Positions 1 through 12,418 are shown, counted from the first letter of the stretch. The stretch is DNA of 64,000 nt from Schistosoma haematobium (GCF_000699445.3 NC_067202.1:5844958-5908957); one strand, 5' to 3'. Notes: a model not told the origin generated them from the sequence alone. Translations and numbers: made by a program.

Positions 1-1306
1 TAACAACGTAGAAAAGTCATATGTCCACTGGAGATGAAAGCTTGTAAAAGTGAATACCAACTCAATGCTTAAGTTTTTAAAGAGAAGCCTGAATTTCCTA
101 GGTTCTAACATTAGTGAAGTCATGAATATGAACTTATGAAGAATCACATATTAACAATCCTAAAGCATTGAGAATTGTGAACAGTTGTATAAGGTTGACT
201 TGAAAATATACAAAGTCAATCAGAATTGATTATTCAGTAGGTTCTCAACAATCGTTTCATTAGGCACTGATATCAATGTTTAAAACGACAACGGAAATTA
301 CACAACAAGCAATTCCGCTCAGAGAATTCAATAACGTCAACATTTCACGTAGTGACGTTAAATTCAACTTTTTACAATAAAATATTAGACCTAAGGGAAG
401 ACAAAGAGTGAGTGCATTTGTCCCTCTTGTGATCGATTCGGAGTCATTCGGTGTTGATGTTGGTTGGATGTGAGTATCATCTACAGTCATCCTTCGGTTG
501 TCCAACTATACTCAAGAGATTTATGAATTTCTTTAGAGGCCATATTCCCCATCAACAATTCAAAACAGAATGAACAGATACACAGTATACTAGTTCGTAA
601 TATGGAAACTCGTAAAAATGGGAATAATTCTTAATACCCTAACAGTAAAAATGAGATTTTCCCAATTGTTCTTATCGAGAAAGAAAACCCACTATGTAAA
701 TAACCCACTAAATGTGAATAATGAAACAATAAACAATTCAAATATAACTTAGTAATATCGAAAGATTCATCTTCAAAAAAGAACATCATTTCATTATAGA
801 AATTTTATTAATTAATTAATTAATTAATTAAAGGTTACATTTAGTTTACATACCAGTTTAACAATCATATTCTCATTTAATACTTCATTTAAAGTATACC
901 ATTGTCAAATTGCAAACACATTTATACCGGCGATATTATGACAGCTCATTTAGAATGAATTAATATTCTTTTGTCTAAAGTGTTGTACAATCGATATCAC
1001 TGTGGGGATTAACGAAACAATTGCTTGAAATACTGTCATTAGTAGAAAACCGAAGAAACCCATCACGTCTTGATGATGATGATGATGACGGAGAATCAGC
1101 AGAAGGAATGCAATCTAGTCAAACAAATTTACTTGTCGACAACTTCATTTATTTAAACTGTACAATCGTATTTATAGTCATTTTTTTATCTCCTAAATTA
1201 GTATTCTATAATGAGATAGAAAGGGGCTAATTAATTTTTTTTTTTAAGTACCTGAAATTGATATGTTGTCACTAATTGAAAATGGACAATGATTTCACCA
1301 CCTCAA
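1..1306. other. AT-rich stretch without a recognisable gene
   Basis: No open frame here has protein-like composition. The only notable item is a short run of TTAA units at about 806-832. Confidence 0.6.
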
Positions 1307-1851
1307 TTGTTCACTAGACGATTATTGCGTAATCGAATATATATTTGAAACCCTTTTATGTTTAAGTATTCATTCCATAAGAACATGTGATCAAAGCCTA
1401 GACATGATGATGTAATCAAAAGATTACAATATAAGATTACATAATGTAAATGATTAAAATAATTGAAGGTAATTAATAAGGCAATAGGGATGTATAATTA
1501 AAACATAATTATGAATAAAGTCTAGACAATATGAGACATTTTGTAATCCCCCCACCGTCTCATTTTATCATAATTGTGTCTGATATCAATATCTTATATA
1601 ATTTCACACCTTTATTGCCTATAATTATTGTAACAAAAATATTTTTTGTTTATTTCACTGCATTCATATAATAATTTGTTGCTAACTTCATAATTGTGTT
1701 GTTAATATTCACATTACGTAATCTCATATTGCAACCTTCCGATTACATCATCATGTCTAGGCTTTGATCACATGTTCTTATGGAATGAATACGTGAACAT
1801 AAAAGGGTTTCAAATATATATTCGATTACGTAATAATCGTCTAGTGAACAA
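1307..1851. repeat. 545-bp fold-back (long terminal inverted repeat) element
   Basis: The left end begins TTGTTCACTAGACG and the right end is its reverse complement. The two arms (about 1307-1440 and 1718-1851) match over about 130 nt with few differences, and weaker inverted similarity continues inward (AAGGCAATAG near 1480 against its complement near 1610). There is no transposase frame. No clear target-site duplication was seen. It looks like a MITE or fold-back element. A diverged second copy lies at 30735-31380. Confidence 0.75.
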
Positions 1852-1895
1852 GTGATGACCTTTGATAGGTATTATAACTGCAGAATAAATAAAAG

Positions 1896-2335
1896 TTGTT
1901 GATTGAGATTACGAACTGATTGATGTTGGACCACGATTGAAAACATGAAAACACTGGAAGGCCATTTCGTCCTACTGTAGGACACCTCAGCAGTGTGCAA
2001 CCAAGATCCCACCTCATGGGATTCGAACACATGGACTTCGGTTTCGTGCGCGAACACTTAACCTCTAGACCACTGAGCCGTCATCTAATGGTGTTAATGT
2101 CTAATCTCAACCAATCCACGAAATTGTGCAACCATCTTCTATTGTACTGAGGTAGATACCTGTCTTTACCTGACACGGATTAGCTCCAGTGATCACGGTT
2201 TCTCAATAGAAACCCGAGAATCCCCTAACGAAACTAGTCACTAGTAGGCACATGGTAATTATCAATATACGGTTGCGGAGATTATTAAGTTATTGATTGA
2301 GATCATGAACCGATTGATGTTGTAACTACTACTAA
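1896..2335 (-). mobile_element. tRNA-derived SINE with hammerhead-like module (full-length copy)
   Basis: Read on the minus strand, this has a pol III box A-like segment (CTCAGTGGTCTAGAGG) followed by a box B-like segment (TTCGAATCCC), then a hammerhead-like module at 1951-1996. In the module, stem I (ACACTG/CAGTGT) and stem II pair, but the core reads CTGAGGTG, so conserved A9 is changed to U. The same unit recurs about 15 times in the window. The beginning of a second copy follows at about 2295-2330. Confidence 0.8.
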
Positions 2336-3084
2336 TTAATAGTTGTGAATATAGGTAGAAAGGAGTAAAAATGACAAAATAAATAAAAACATTAGAGTAT
2401 GGTTGATAGAAATGAAGGTTTGGTCCATGGAAGAATGACGAATAATTGAAATTGCTACATTCGCTAGATGAAATTAGGCTTAAACTGATGGAAAGTAATA
2501 GCTTCTAACTCCCTAAAGGTTTTCATTTGCATTCTTATTGAATCAACTTCTCTGACTGTATGTATAATTCTTAAAGAGGCTTTCCGTAGAGCAGAGTGTC
2601 CGGAATAGACTAGATGCTCCAAGAGTGACTGCCGTAACCCTATGAAGAGCCAGGTAATATAATGTTAGAATATGCCTTTTGTACTACCAATATGATCAAG
2701 TTAAACGAATTCATGAGTTGATCTGAAAAGTTCAATACTCGGACAAAACAATCGGCCAGTCCTTCCACCATTTCAACGGTCGTCTAGCCCACTTTTGAAC
2801 CAGTTATCTTTGTAGACGATATTAAATAACGATTCACGTGATGAGGTGTGAGACTATTTAATCATCTGTCCTGACCGTTTTACATACGTCTTTATATAAC
2901 CATTTACGGTCGTGCTCAAATGTTCGTACATCAAATGTGTGTATGCGTACGTGTTTATGAATTTGGAGAAACTACTATGGTTAATCAATAGCCATCCATC
3001 CTTTTCTAACGGTCATGTAGTTGTTACCTTTTGTTTTAGAAATGGGATTTGTAGAGATTGTAGTTATTATAAGCACTTGAATTC
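2336..3084. other. Intergenic stretch, nothing recognised
   Basis: No coding frame or match to the other repeat families of this window was seen. Confidence 0.5.
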
Positions 3085-3415
3085 ATGAGTCGGTTTAAGC
3101 TCGACTACTAATGATAACTGAGAAGCACTGGACGACCGTTTATTCCCAAAATGGGAGTCCTCAGCAGTGTTTATCCACGATTCTACATACAGGACTAGAA
3201 CTCAGGATCTTGAGTCTCGTGCTCAAACTCTTGAACTCTAGTCAACTGAGCCGGCATCCAACGGTATTATTGTCAAAGTTCAATCAATCCACGAAATTAC
3301 GCATCCATCTTCCATTGACTGAAGTAGATATTAGTTTCTACGCGACACAGATTGAACTCCACTGATCATAGCTTTTCACTAGAACTCCGAGAATCACCTC
3401 CCAAAGCTAATAAGT
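3085..3415 (-). mobile_element. tRNA-derived SINE, minus orientation
   Basis: This is a diverged copy of the hammerhead SINE. The module at 3124-3170 keeps stem I (ACACTG/CAGTGC) and CTGAGGA, but the second core segment reads ATAAAC instead of CGAAAC, so it should be inactive. Confidence 0.75.
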
Positions 3416-3540
3416 TCTATACTAGGATGAAATATCCATCCAATGCTTTCTGGTTTTCAATGATGATCTAACGTCGATTGATTAATGATCTCAAATCCAA
3501 AACTCAACAATCTCCACAACCTTATACTATTAAATCCATT
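3416..3540 (+). mobile_element. 3' part of the same SINE, plus orientation
   Basis: It begins in the second half of the hammerhead module (ATACTAGGATGAAAT) and continues with the SINE 3' part (CTAACGTCGATTGATTAATG). It abuts the minus copy and so forms an inverted pair. Confidence 0.65.
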
Positions 3541-3966
3541 TAATCAATTATTCAACAAATTCTACAGTTAACATATACAAAATCATCAAATACTTCTCTA
3601 TTAATAACAACACAATCTAATCGAACAAAGTTAATGTAACCTACTCATATTGATTTATGAACAATCGATCACAGATAACTTTTCATGATGATTATTAAAA
3701 AATAAAAACATGGTCAGTTGTTAATAGCTGCACACACACACACACACACAAAATGACACCAATGAGTTTAAAAAATTTTAAAAAAAAACAGAAATTGAAA
3801 AGATTTTGATCCATTGATCAGTTCATTCAACTAATTCAACAATTCATGTACATCTATTTCAAATAATCAGATCAGAACACATCATATACGATCACTTTTG
3901 TTTAGTGTTAAATAAAAGATAAATTTACATACATTTGTTTGTGATTCATGATTCTATTCATTAACA
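3541..3966. other. Intergenic stretch with a short (CA)n run
   Basis: There is a CA dinucleotide run at 3730-3750. Nothing else was recognised. Confidence 0.5.
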
Positions 3967-4235
3967 ATAAAGGAAGGCGTCGGTGTATACACTCCCTCTC
4001 TTCCCTTAAACCATGAGATTAAAATCACTTCATACTTTTCTTTCTACGAACTAATTCTTCCTTCCTGTACTATATCCTTATTGCAATCTTTCTCGTATAT
4101 ATTACCACTTTTGACCTAACCACTGCTATGAATCCGGTGTTCATCTTGTTGTACTGATGCGGTATGGCAACCTGGACCGATGCACATATGTGCCTGGTCC
4201 TACGTTGTAGCTGACTGACTGACTGACTGATTGTC
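3967..4235 (+). mobile_element. SR2-like RTE retrotransposon 3' end
   Basis: This matches, in opposite orientation, the 3' untranslated part of the RTE copy at 31612-32549 (shared words include TGTATACAC, GATGCACATATGTGCC and GGTATGGCAACC). It ends in a CTGA tetranucleotide tail at 4210-4231. Only the 3' end is present, as expected for a strongly 5'-truncated insertion. Confidence 0.75.
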
Positions 4236-4244
4236 TATATATGA

Positions 4245-4400
4245 CACGAAGTTAGACATTAACACTGCTGAATATCAACTCAGATGGATGGAAGTTAAGA
4301 GTTTGCGCGCGATAGTGAAGGTGCTGGGTTAGAATCCTATATTTGCGATCATAGATACGCAGTATTGAATAGTCCCATACTAATTCCATCTGTCAAGTTC
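4245..4400 (+). mobile_element. tRNA-derived SINE fragment
   Basis: The plus strand carries GAAGTTAGACATTAACACTG, a degenerate box A/box B pair and a decayed hammerhead region. It starts almost at the end of the RTE tail. Confidence 0.65.
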
Positions 4401-4639
4401 CAAATAAGGAGAATCATGTGTCGTTGATCTAATTATTAGCCATTATCAAACTTTATTTGATAAGTTTTATGTGACTTAATGACAATATCGAGACAATCCT
4501 CTCAGAGTCTATATATGCCAACAGAGACTGATTCATTGCAATCTTGGAAAACTATACAAGTGAATACAAATGAGTAGTTTAAAGGAAAGGAATAGTCAGT
4601 TTCTTTTTGGAGGAGGAAAACTGACAATAAACAAAGTTT

Positions 4640-4900
4640 ATATTGATATAATGAATGGATGAATGTTAGACCAACATTGAAAACCTGGAAGCACTGGACG
4701 GCCGTTTAGTCCTAGTATGGGTCTAACATTCATCCATTCATGATATCAATTTAAAATCAACAATCTCGACAACCCTATCATGTGCTCACTAGTGACTGGC
4801 TTCAAGATGAATTTCCTGGAGTTCAACTGAGAAGCCGTGGTCAGTGAAGTTCAACCGTGTATGTTGTGAGGCAGTTACTGAAGACAATGGTGGACGGTGG
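4640..4900. repeat. Inverted SINE junction forming a near-perfect hairpin
   Basis: The arms 4642-4672 and 4720-4750 are reverse complements over 31 nt with one mismatch. They enclose a 47-nt loop holding the 3' half of the hammerhead module. The left arm is SINE in minus orientation. From the right arm on, it is the same SINE in plus orientation (to about 4900). Confidence 0.75.
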
Positions 4901-5527
4901 CACACTATCGTGGATTAGTTACCATTACATTCTACCAAACAAATATGATTGATTTAATGCATTCTCAGTTTAAAAATAATAATATCATGACCAAACTGTT
5001 CAAGATAACTTATCAAGTGGGAAAATAGTAGTCAGAAAGCCATTAGTTTGATACTTGATGCAATCCTGGTATTATCAGGACTATGAAATATCAGTTGTAT
5101 ATTGAAGAGAATAACCATGATATAACTTCATATAATCGAGAAAGAAATATGTTATCTACAGAATATATTTACACGTCTTTCTGAAAATTAGGCCATAGTA
5201 TCGACCAATACCTCCGCCTGTAGCTCTTATAATGTTACTGCCGGTTCCAATAACCCTCAAAGTGTGGATGGAAACTGAGATTATGTGTCTAAAGTTAGTC
5301 AATGAGTTTTTCTAAAACTATTTCTGGTAACTTTGTCGGTAGCTGAGTCGATGGTATCCGGAAGTTATCTATTTTAAATATCTATGTTAGTATTAAATAG
5401 TAGTGATGTTTTTTGAATTAAGTAATTCGTACCAACTTAGTTCATTTTAATTATCTACCATTTTGGTTTATCTACATTTTTTAACTGTGAGCTGTATATG
5501 AATGAAATCACATTGGAATCAGTTATT
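4901..5527. other. Intergenic stretch, nothing recognised
   Basis: No coding frame or recognised repeat was seen. Confidence 0.5.
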
Positions 5528-7990
5528 TATAAGTATATCATGGGACGACATGGATTGACTGGGAGAAAGAAACGAGAATGATGAGAGATTTGAAAATCTA
5601 TGTGCATTCAATAAATTGGTTATAAGTGGCGCAATATTCCCACATAAACGCATGCACAAAGCTACATGGGTCTCACAGGATCACACCACAGAGAACAAGA
5701 TATATCATATTTGTATCATTAAAAGATTCAGAGGGACAATGGAAGACAAGGAAACCAGGAGAGGAGCTGACATAGCTTCAGATCACCACCTTGCGGTCGT
5801 CAAGATAAAACGGAAGCCAAAGAAGCACTGAGCAGCTGGGGGAAACAGCATTAAAAAAGTTCAATACAGTCTTCCTTTGACATACAAACAAACTCAATGA
5901 ATTCAAGATAACTCTCAACAACAGGTTCCAAACCTTACAAGATCCACTGAAAAAGAAACTATGATGGAAAACAACAGGAAAGGGATCAAAGAAGCATTAA
6001 CTTCAACGTATCAGGAGGTTCTGGGCCTCAAGAGGCACCATCATAAAAAATGGATCTCTATGGAAACCATCGTCAAGATGCAAGAAATGAAGAACAACAA
6101 TAGAGCAATTAACAACAACCGAACAAGAGCAGTAAAAATCGTGGCACGAGCTGAACACAATGAAGCAAACAAGCAAGTGAAGAAAAGCATTAGAGCCGAC
6201 AAGCAGAAATACATAGAAGACCTAGCAATAACAGCGGAAAAGCTGCAAGAAAAGGAAATATCAGACAACTATATGAAATAATGAAGAAACTGGTAGGGAA
6301 TCATAGTAATCCAGAGAGACTGGTCAAGGATAAATAAGACAAGACAATCACCGAGATTTAAAAACAAAGAAACAGATGGGTAGAATACTTCAAGGAACTC
6401 TTGAGTAGACCAGCTCCACTGAACCCACCGGACATCAAAGTAGCACCTACAGAACTTCCTTTAGATGTCACCTCACCAACGATCGAAAAATTCAAGATGG
6501 CTGGTCATTAGACAAATCAAGGATTGTAAAGCAGCAAGACCTGACAATATACCGCCTAAAGCACTGAAGCAAAACATATAAGTAACTGTGAAGATTCTTT
6601 ACATTCTTCTTCAAAATAATGTGGTTACAAGGAAACGTTTTCAACAGAATGCCGCTGAACCAGATGAAAGATTCAGTAGACATCCAGCTTCGAGACCACC
6701 AGGTCAAAAACCGTATGGATAAGTCGTGCACAGACCAAATCGTGACACCACGGATCATCGTTGGACAATAAGTTGAATGGAACTCGTCACTATACATTAA
6801 ATTCCATGACTATAAGAAAGCATTCGACCGTGCGTATAGGAGAACATTATGAAAACTTCTTCGACACCATGGTGTACCTGAGAAAACCATCAACATTATC
6901 TGGAATTTATATGGCGGACTACACTGCAAATTCGTGCATGGCGATCAGCTGAAAGAGGCATTCCATGTGAGGACCAGAGTCAGACAAGGCTGCATATTCC
7001 CTCTTTCTCATTCTTCTGGTGGTTGACTCGATTATGAAGACTTCCACATATGAGAGAAATCACGGAATGCAACGGACAGCTCGGAATAAATTAGAAGATT
7101 TAGACTTCGTAGATGACCTGACTCTTCTATCCTACACACGCGAACAAATGTGGATGAAGACAACTAGTGTAGCAGCAGCCTCTACAGTAGTAGGCGTCGA
7201 CATACACAATGGAAAATCCAAAATCCTGGAATACAACACGGAGAACACCAACTCAATCACACTTCATGGGGAAGCCCCGGGAACTTTTACGCGCCTGGGA
7301 AGCATAATCGATAAACAAGGAGGATCTGATGCAGACATAAACGTGAGGATTGGCAAAACAAGGGTTGCATTCCTACAATTGAGGAACATATGGAATTCAA
7401 AACAAATTCAAACTAATATCACGGTTAGAATCACCAACACGAATGTCAAAATAGTCCTAATGTACGGAGCTGAAATTTGAAGAAATACTATAACTATCAT
7501 CAAAAAGGTAAAGGTGTTTATAAACAGTTATCTAAGAAAGATACCTAATATCTGTTGACCGGAAACCATCAGCAAAGGCCTACTGTGGGAGAGAACAAAC
7601 CAACTTGTAACTGAGGAGGAAATTATGAAAAGATGTTGGAAGTGTATATGTATATCTATACACTTCGGAAATCATGAAACTGCATCACGAGGCAAGCCCT
7701 AACTTGGAATCCTGAAGGGAAACAGAAAAGAGGAAATTCAAAGAACACACTACGTTTGGAATTGGAAACAGACATCAGAAGCATGAATATCAACTGGAAA
7801 GTGTTGCCCAAGACAGAGTTGGATGGAGAATGACGGTGGACGATCTATGCTCCTTCACCAAAGATAAGAGGAGTAAGTAAGCAAGTCAGTAGGTAAGTAA
7901 GTATGTAAGTAGGCAAGTAAATAAGTAAGCAGTATGTATGTATGTATGTATGTATGTATGTATGTATGTATGTATGCATGTATGCATGTA
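5528..7990 (+). pseudogene. Decayed RTE-type non-LTR retrotransposon (endonuclease plus reverse transcriptase)
   Basis: The order of domains is that of RTE elements. A partial AP-endonuclease lies at about 5530-5830 (residues such as HKATWVSQDHTTEN, and RGADIASDHH with the catalytic SDH). A linker follows (5960-6290), then reverse transcriptase from about 6700. RT blocks visible include KAFDRAYRRTLWKLLRHHGV, split over two frames near 6815, and the catalytic block DFVDDLTLLS near 7107 (FVDD where FADD is usual). The C-terminal part (about 7270-7480) carries LGSIIDKQGGSDADINVRIG. Many stops and frameshifts are present and the 5' end is missing, so it cannot be autonomous. The 3' end runs into GTAA and TATG tetranucleotides, a normal RTE-type tail. 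The longest remaining frames (5616-5831, 5961-6281, 7019-7480) are pieces of this element, not separate genes. Confidence 0.85.
7931..7988. repeat. (TATG)n microsatellite at the RTE tail
   Basis: About 12-14 tetranucleotide units follow directly after irregular GTAA units. It probably grew from the retrotransposon tail. Confidence 0.9.
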
Positions 7991-8364
7991 ATTCAGTAAG
8001 TATTGACCAGTAGTTTGTGTCTGTATACAAAGAAAGGTAAGCTAAATTTTGATTAGTATCATGTGCTCATCAGCATCTGTTTTTTATTGTTTGGCTTATT
8101 TCTGTTTGGTCATGCGTATTAACTCGATATCAGATGTCAGAAATAACTCTCATGTCCTGAATTAATCAATATCTGTGGTCATTCAGTAAAATAATGTGAA
8201 CTATTCGATAACATTCATTCAATCTCATGATCAATAAATCAAATGTATATTTATGAAGTTTGAATGTGTTGGTGTAAGTCAATTCATTTGAAGAGATTAG
8301 TTATCAATTGTATAAGGAAATCAAAATCTGATTAAAATTGACTTGTATCACGGTGTCTTCAACT

Positions 8365-8693
8365 TGTAGCAGTCAATAAATCCCCAAAATCAATAGCTCT
8401 GTAAGTTTTCGACATTGGATGCTGACCACATTAGTTTTAATGGAATCAACAAGCTGAAGGCTCTCGGTCATGTATCCGCACCAGATCACGAGTGGGAATG
8501 CCGTGCTCAACAACCACTGCAATCGCTAGCCAGATTAGATCAGTCGATCCTCGATATATTGATAGCCTACCAAATATAACTTCGAACCTCCTCGCTTCTG
8601 TCTTTTGATTTCACTTGATGGGTACGCTTCATATTAGGTGTTACTGGTTAAAGCGTTGTCAAAACTCCAAATACCTGTGGCATCTTTAAACTG
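8365..8693. repeat. Dispersed repeat family A, copy 1
   Basis: This is highly similar to 20313-20595 and 41400-41705. Shared words include GACATTGGATGCTGACC, CATGTATCCGCACCAGATC and CGATCCTCGATATATTGATA. No protein domain was recognised. It could be the 3' part of a larger element. The orientation of the family is unknown. Confidence 0.75.
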
Positions 8694-8870
8694 AAGAAAC
8701 TATGAAAATCCAACAAAAATAGTCTTCTGTTTTGTATTGGTTTTTAAAGTTTTCAATGAGACTACCAACTTAGAGCTACTTCAAGAACTCACCTTTGTAA
8801 AATTTCAATAATTCAGTGAATAACAAACACCAATGTATAACTTACATTGTATTCGCCAAATGATATAAGT

Positions 8871-9224
8871 TGGACAGCCACTGAAAACCGGAAAGAATTG
8901 AATGATCGTCTCGTCACAGTATGGAACTCCTCAGTGGCAGTATACTTTCTTGGTCCTACGCACAGGAATCGAAACTAGGACCTTTAATCTCTCACGTGAA
9001 CACTTAACTTCTAGACCACTTAATTGGCATCCAATTGTGCCGATGTCTAACTTCAATCGATACATAATATTGCGTGACCATCTTTCATTGTCTCCGATGA
9101 GTAACTTTCCTACACTAGACACGGATTGGTTCCACTCATCACATCTCACTAGAACACCAGAAATTTCCCCTCGAAGCTAGTCACTAGTGACCATTTTTGG
9201 TATACGGGTTGTGGAGATTGTTAA
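8871..9224 (-). mobile_element. tRNA-derived SINE, minus orientation
   Basis: This is an antisense copy with a decayed hammerhead region near 8905-8935. Its 5' end (TGTGGAGATTGTTAAG on the plus strand) meets the next copy head-to-head. Confidence 0.7.
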
Positions 9225-9225
9225 G

Positions 9226-9480
9226 CTACATTGAAGTTAGACGTTGACGCTGTTGGATCCTGATCCATTTGTTTAGAGGTTAAGTGTTCACTCATCATAT
9301 AGATGGCCCTGGGTTCCAACTCATATGTGTAGAGATTCGTGGATGCTTACTGATGAGGGATCGCATACCACGACGAAACAACCATCCAGTGCTTCTAGGT
9401 TATCAGTAAGGGTTTAATTTAGATTGGTTTATGATTTCAAAGAAATTCAACAATTATCACAACCCCATCTTGAAAACGGA
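9226..9480 (+). mobile_element. tRNA-derived SINE, plus orientation
   Basis: Box A-like TAGAGGTTAAGTG is followed by box B-like GGGTTCCAAC. The hammerhead core words CTGATGAG (9350-9357) and CGAAAC (9374-9379) are both intact, but stem II and stem I no longer pair well. It forms an inverted pair with 8871-9224. Confidence 0.7.
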
Positions 9481-10119
9481 TAAATAATTTATGATGCAAA
9501 ATTAAAGGACTTGCCAAAAATATATAATGTTCACATAAATAGTGAACTATTAGAAGTTATCTACAGGATATAAAATCCAGACATCGTTATGTACTTATGG
9601 TAGGTTACATTGTTGAGAAAAACACCCACCTGTGAAATAACTGTCCGGTTACCTGGCCTGTCGTATGCCCTGATGGTGTTCTCATGACTTTAGGTTGCCT
9701 AATCTTCCAAGGGCGATGGAAGAGTGCGTGATGCTATTGTTGTGTGCTAGGTTCAAAGAGAATTCTATGCTATATGCAAGCAAATCCGTCCCGTTATTGT
9801 TCCTATTGTTCCTATATTGTGAAATAATTGTACGTAAAATAATTAAAAAGATTGATTTTAGATAAAAGGTAATACTAAGAAGGATCTATCCAGTGGCCAA
9901 GTTAGTCTCTCTATATTAAACCATACTGTAACTTTAACAGTAAAATTCGAGTAAGGTCTCGACGAAATACTGTCATCCAAAAGCAATTCAAATCATAAGT
10001 ACAATGTATAAAAGCATGAAAGAATCATCAAATCGTGGCACATTTGTAACTTTATACGAAAGATACTTGCTCTCTATCTAAGATCATTTGACAGGATATA
10101 TAATTATCTTTACGACTAG
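9481..10119. other. Intergenic stretch, nothing recognised
   Basis: No coding frame or recognised repeat was seen. Confidence 0.5.
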
Positions 10120-10290
10120 TTACATGTAAACTATTGAATGTCAACTTGTTGGTCTAGAGGTTAAACACTTGTCTGTGTGAGTTGAAGATTTTCCGTTGGT
10201 GTGGCAGATTTGTACTCCTGAAGAGTTTCATACTAGGACGAAACAGCTGTCTAATAATTTCTAATGTTCTTTTAGCTTATTATTTTCCTT
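10120..10290 (+). mobile_element. tRNA-derived SINE fragment
   Basis: It has GGTCTAGAGGTTAAACAC and a hammerhead region reading CTGAAGAG with ACTAGGACGAAACAGC. The first core segment carries A at the position of G8 or N7, depending on alignment. Confidence 0.6.
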
Positions 10291-10527
10291 TATCTATAAA
10301 TATATAGGTCAAGTTATAATTGATATATAGATATATAGATTAATACAATTTATTGTTATACTTTTTAAGGTTAAATGTTGTGTGATTTCTACAGAATGAT
10401 GTGTATTAAACTAACATTGTGAATTAATCTAATTACTCTGCACGTTTGATAAAGTTAGTCTGTTTCAATTGACAAGCCCTCTTAAACGAAAAACAGCCTG
10501 TTCATAGAACTGCAATATGATTGACAG

Positions 10528-10885
10528 TGTAAGGCCAGTGAAATGTCACTAAGTCGTAGCCAAATCATCCGGCAGTTGGGTCACTGAATATTGAACAGAT
10601 CATCGATCCCTGTCAAGGTCAAGGACGACTAAGTGCATCAGTTCATTGTAAGCCATGGACTGGCTCATGTGGCGGTGGTCTTACTTTCGCTTGTATCTAC
10701 TTTAACTAATATATTTTTGTAATAACGTCCTTTGTGTAGTACGGTCTTCAAAGAATCTGTAGTACTTCGATACGTCGATGGGGCAATCCACGTAAGGTGC
10801 TGGCCACGAGGTGGTTCGTCACACCATTCCCATCTTACTTTAGTAGACCCCCAATCATTAGACATAGATCATCTACGCTGGTGAT
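10528..10885. repeat. Dispersed repeat family B, copy 1
   Basis: This is the reverse complement of copies at 12262-13425 (split), 13820-13966 and 14944-15337. Marker words are ATCATCCGGCAGTTGGGTCA and CACATTCGACATAGATCATC-like ends. There is no protein domain. Its full length is about 360-390 bp. Confidence 0.75.
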
Positions 10886-12261
10886 TTACAACAGATATAT
10901 TTAAAACTTCACATCTTAGTAATAAAATCTATTAGGTAGTTAAAGACAATTGTCAAGAGAACTTGAATCTAAGTGTCATAACCCGAAATGTTATAACTGA
11001 GCTATTTAGGTTGTAGTGCAGTCAAAATTTTAGTGATTTAAACTATCGGATAATATCTCAATGATCTGAAGTCTAAGTGACTTGATGGTTTTACGTTTAA
11101 TCACTTCTGTACTTGTGGTTGCAAGCTGCTGAAGAGTATCATGTTATGAAAGAACTGTGCCTTCCATTCTTCAATAGCTGTCCAAACGAAGTTAGTCCAT
11201 AATATAAAACTTAAAAGTTGGAAATCGCCACCATACCCTAAAGTAATGATTACAGATATACATATGGTTGATAAGTGCCAACTAAAGTCAAACGAAGGTC
11301 ATAGTTTCCAAGTGATTACATTCAACTACCTAACTTTGGGTGTTATACTAAAATATCAAACATGGCATAACACAACACTTACAAGTGAGAATACAGAATA
11401 TCGTTTACTAATGAAAACAACAAATATTATGGTAGAGAGTAAAGTAGTTAAGACCAGCAACCACTTTACTTATCTTGATATCTGAAGTCTCGGCATGGAT
11501 TCATCAAACTCAGCTGATTTTTGCAACTTTTATCACTAGTAACGTAGATGGGAGGTCGATCTGTCAACAAATGGGTGAGTATATTATGCAGCAGTCCACT
11601 ATGTACTCATTTATTACTGTGCAACATAATTAATTTCGTTAGTAGACGTTTGTAGAATACAAGTATTTGATCATTGCTCGGGTTTGCAAAAACCACCTAG
11701 TGAGTAATCTTGAGACTAGACGTGAGGGTTATTGGTAGAGATAACAAAATGGTTGATGAGATGGTGAATTCTCATCAACTGAAGTGTGTTACGTAAGTCT
11801 AACCACCGCCTTCCAAAACTTACAATGTTTACTGGTGTAAAAATCGGTTAAAAGAACATGTAGCATCAGTTCAAGGAATCATGGAGTGTTTAATTGAGCC
11901 ATGTACTTAGTTTCAGACTTCCTAGTGGAGGTTCGCATGATTATATTATCCGATAGTTAGAGATGTTGAGTGAAATATGCTAAGAATGGGTTGCAATGAC
12001 CCAGACGCCTTCCCCACCTATATTCCCTTATATCATGATTCTGAAATTTATTTGATACTTTCCTCTTTCACGAATTCACTTCTTTGTTTCTCGTACCATG
12101 TTGTTTACACTTGGTCTTTTCTATTGCTACTGAGTGTCACTAACTCTACTACTCTCGAATTTCCCTTAATAGTCTCATCTCACTTAACTAATTTGGTGTG
12201 GTGACTTGACCTAATACACATCAGTTTCAGGCTCAAACCCAGAACTAGTAATGATGTAGAA
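10886..12261. other. Gene-free stretch
   Basis: Short open frames at 11246-11485 and 11977-12204 show no recognisable domain and no compelling splice context. I see no supported gene here. Confidence 0.45.
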
Positions 12262-12418
12262 ATATACCGTAGATTATTAACGTAGATGATCTATGTCGAA
12301 TGATTTGGGGCCTACTTGAGTTAGATGGGAATGGTTTAACGAACCAGCTAAATTTGAAGTCACACTTCACAGTCAGAACCTAACTTGGGTTAACCTTTCG
12401 TCATATCAAGGTACTATA
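12262..12418. repeat. Family B, copy 2, left part
   Basis: This is interrupted at 12418 by the insertion that follows. It is nearly identical to 13820-13966 and continues as 13173-13425. Confidence 0.8.

Noticed and set aside
1951..1996. Active hammerhead in the first SINE copy
   Set aside because: Stems pair perfectly, but A9 is changed to U (CTGAGGTG), so catalysis is not expected.
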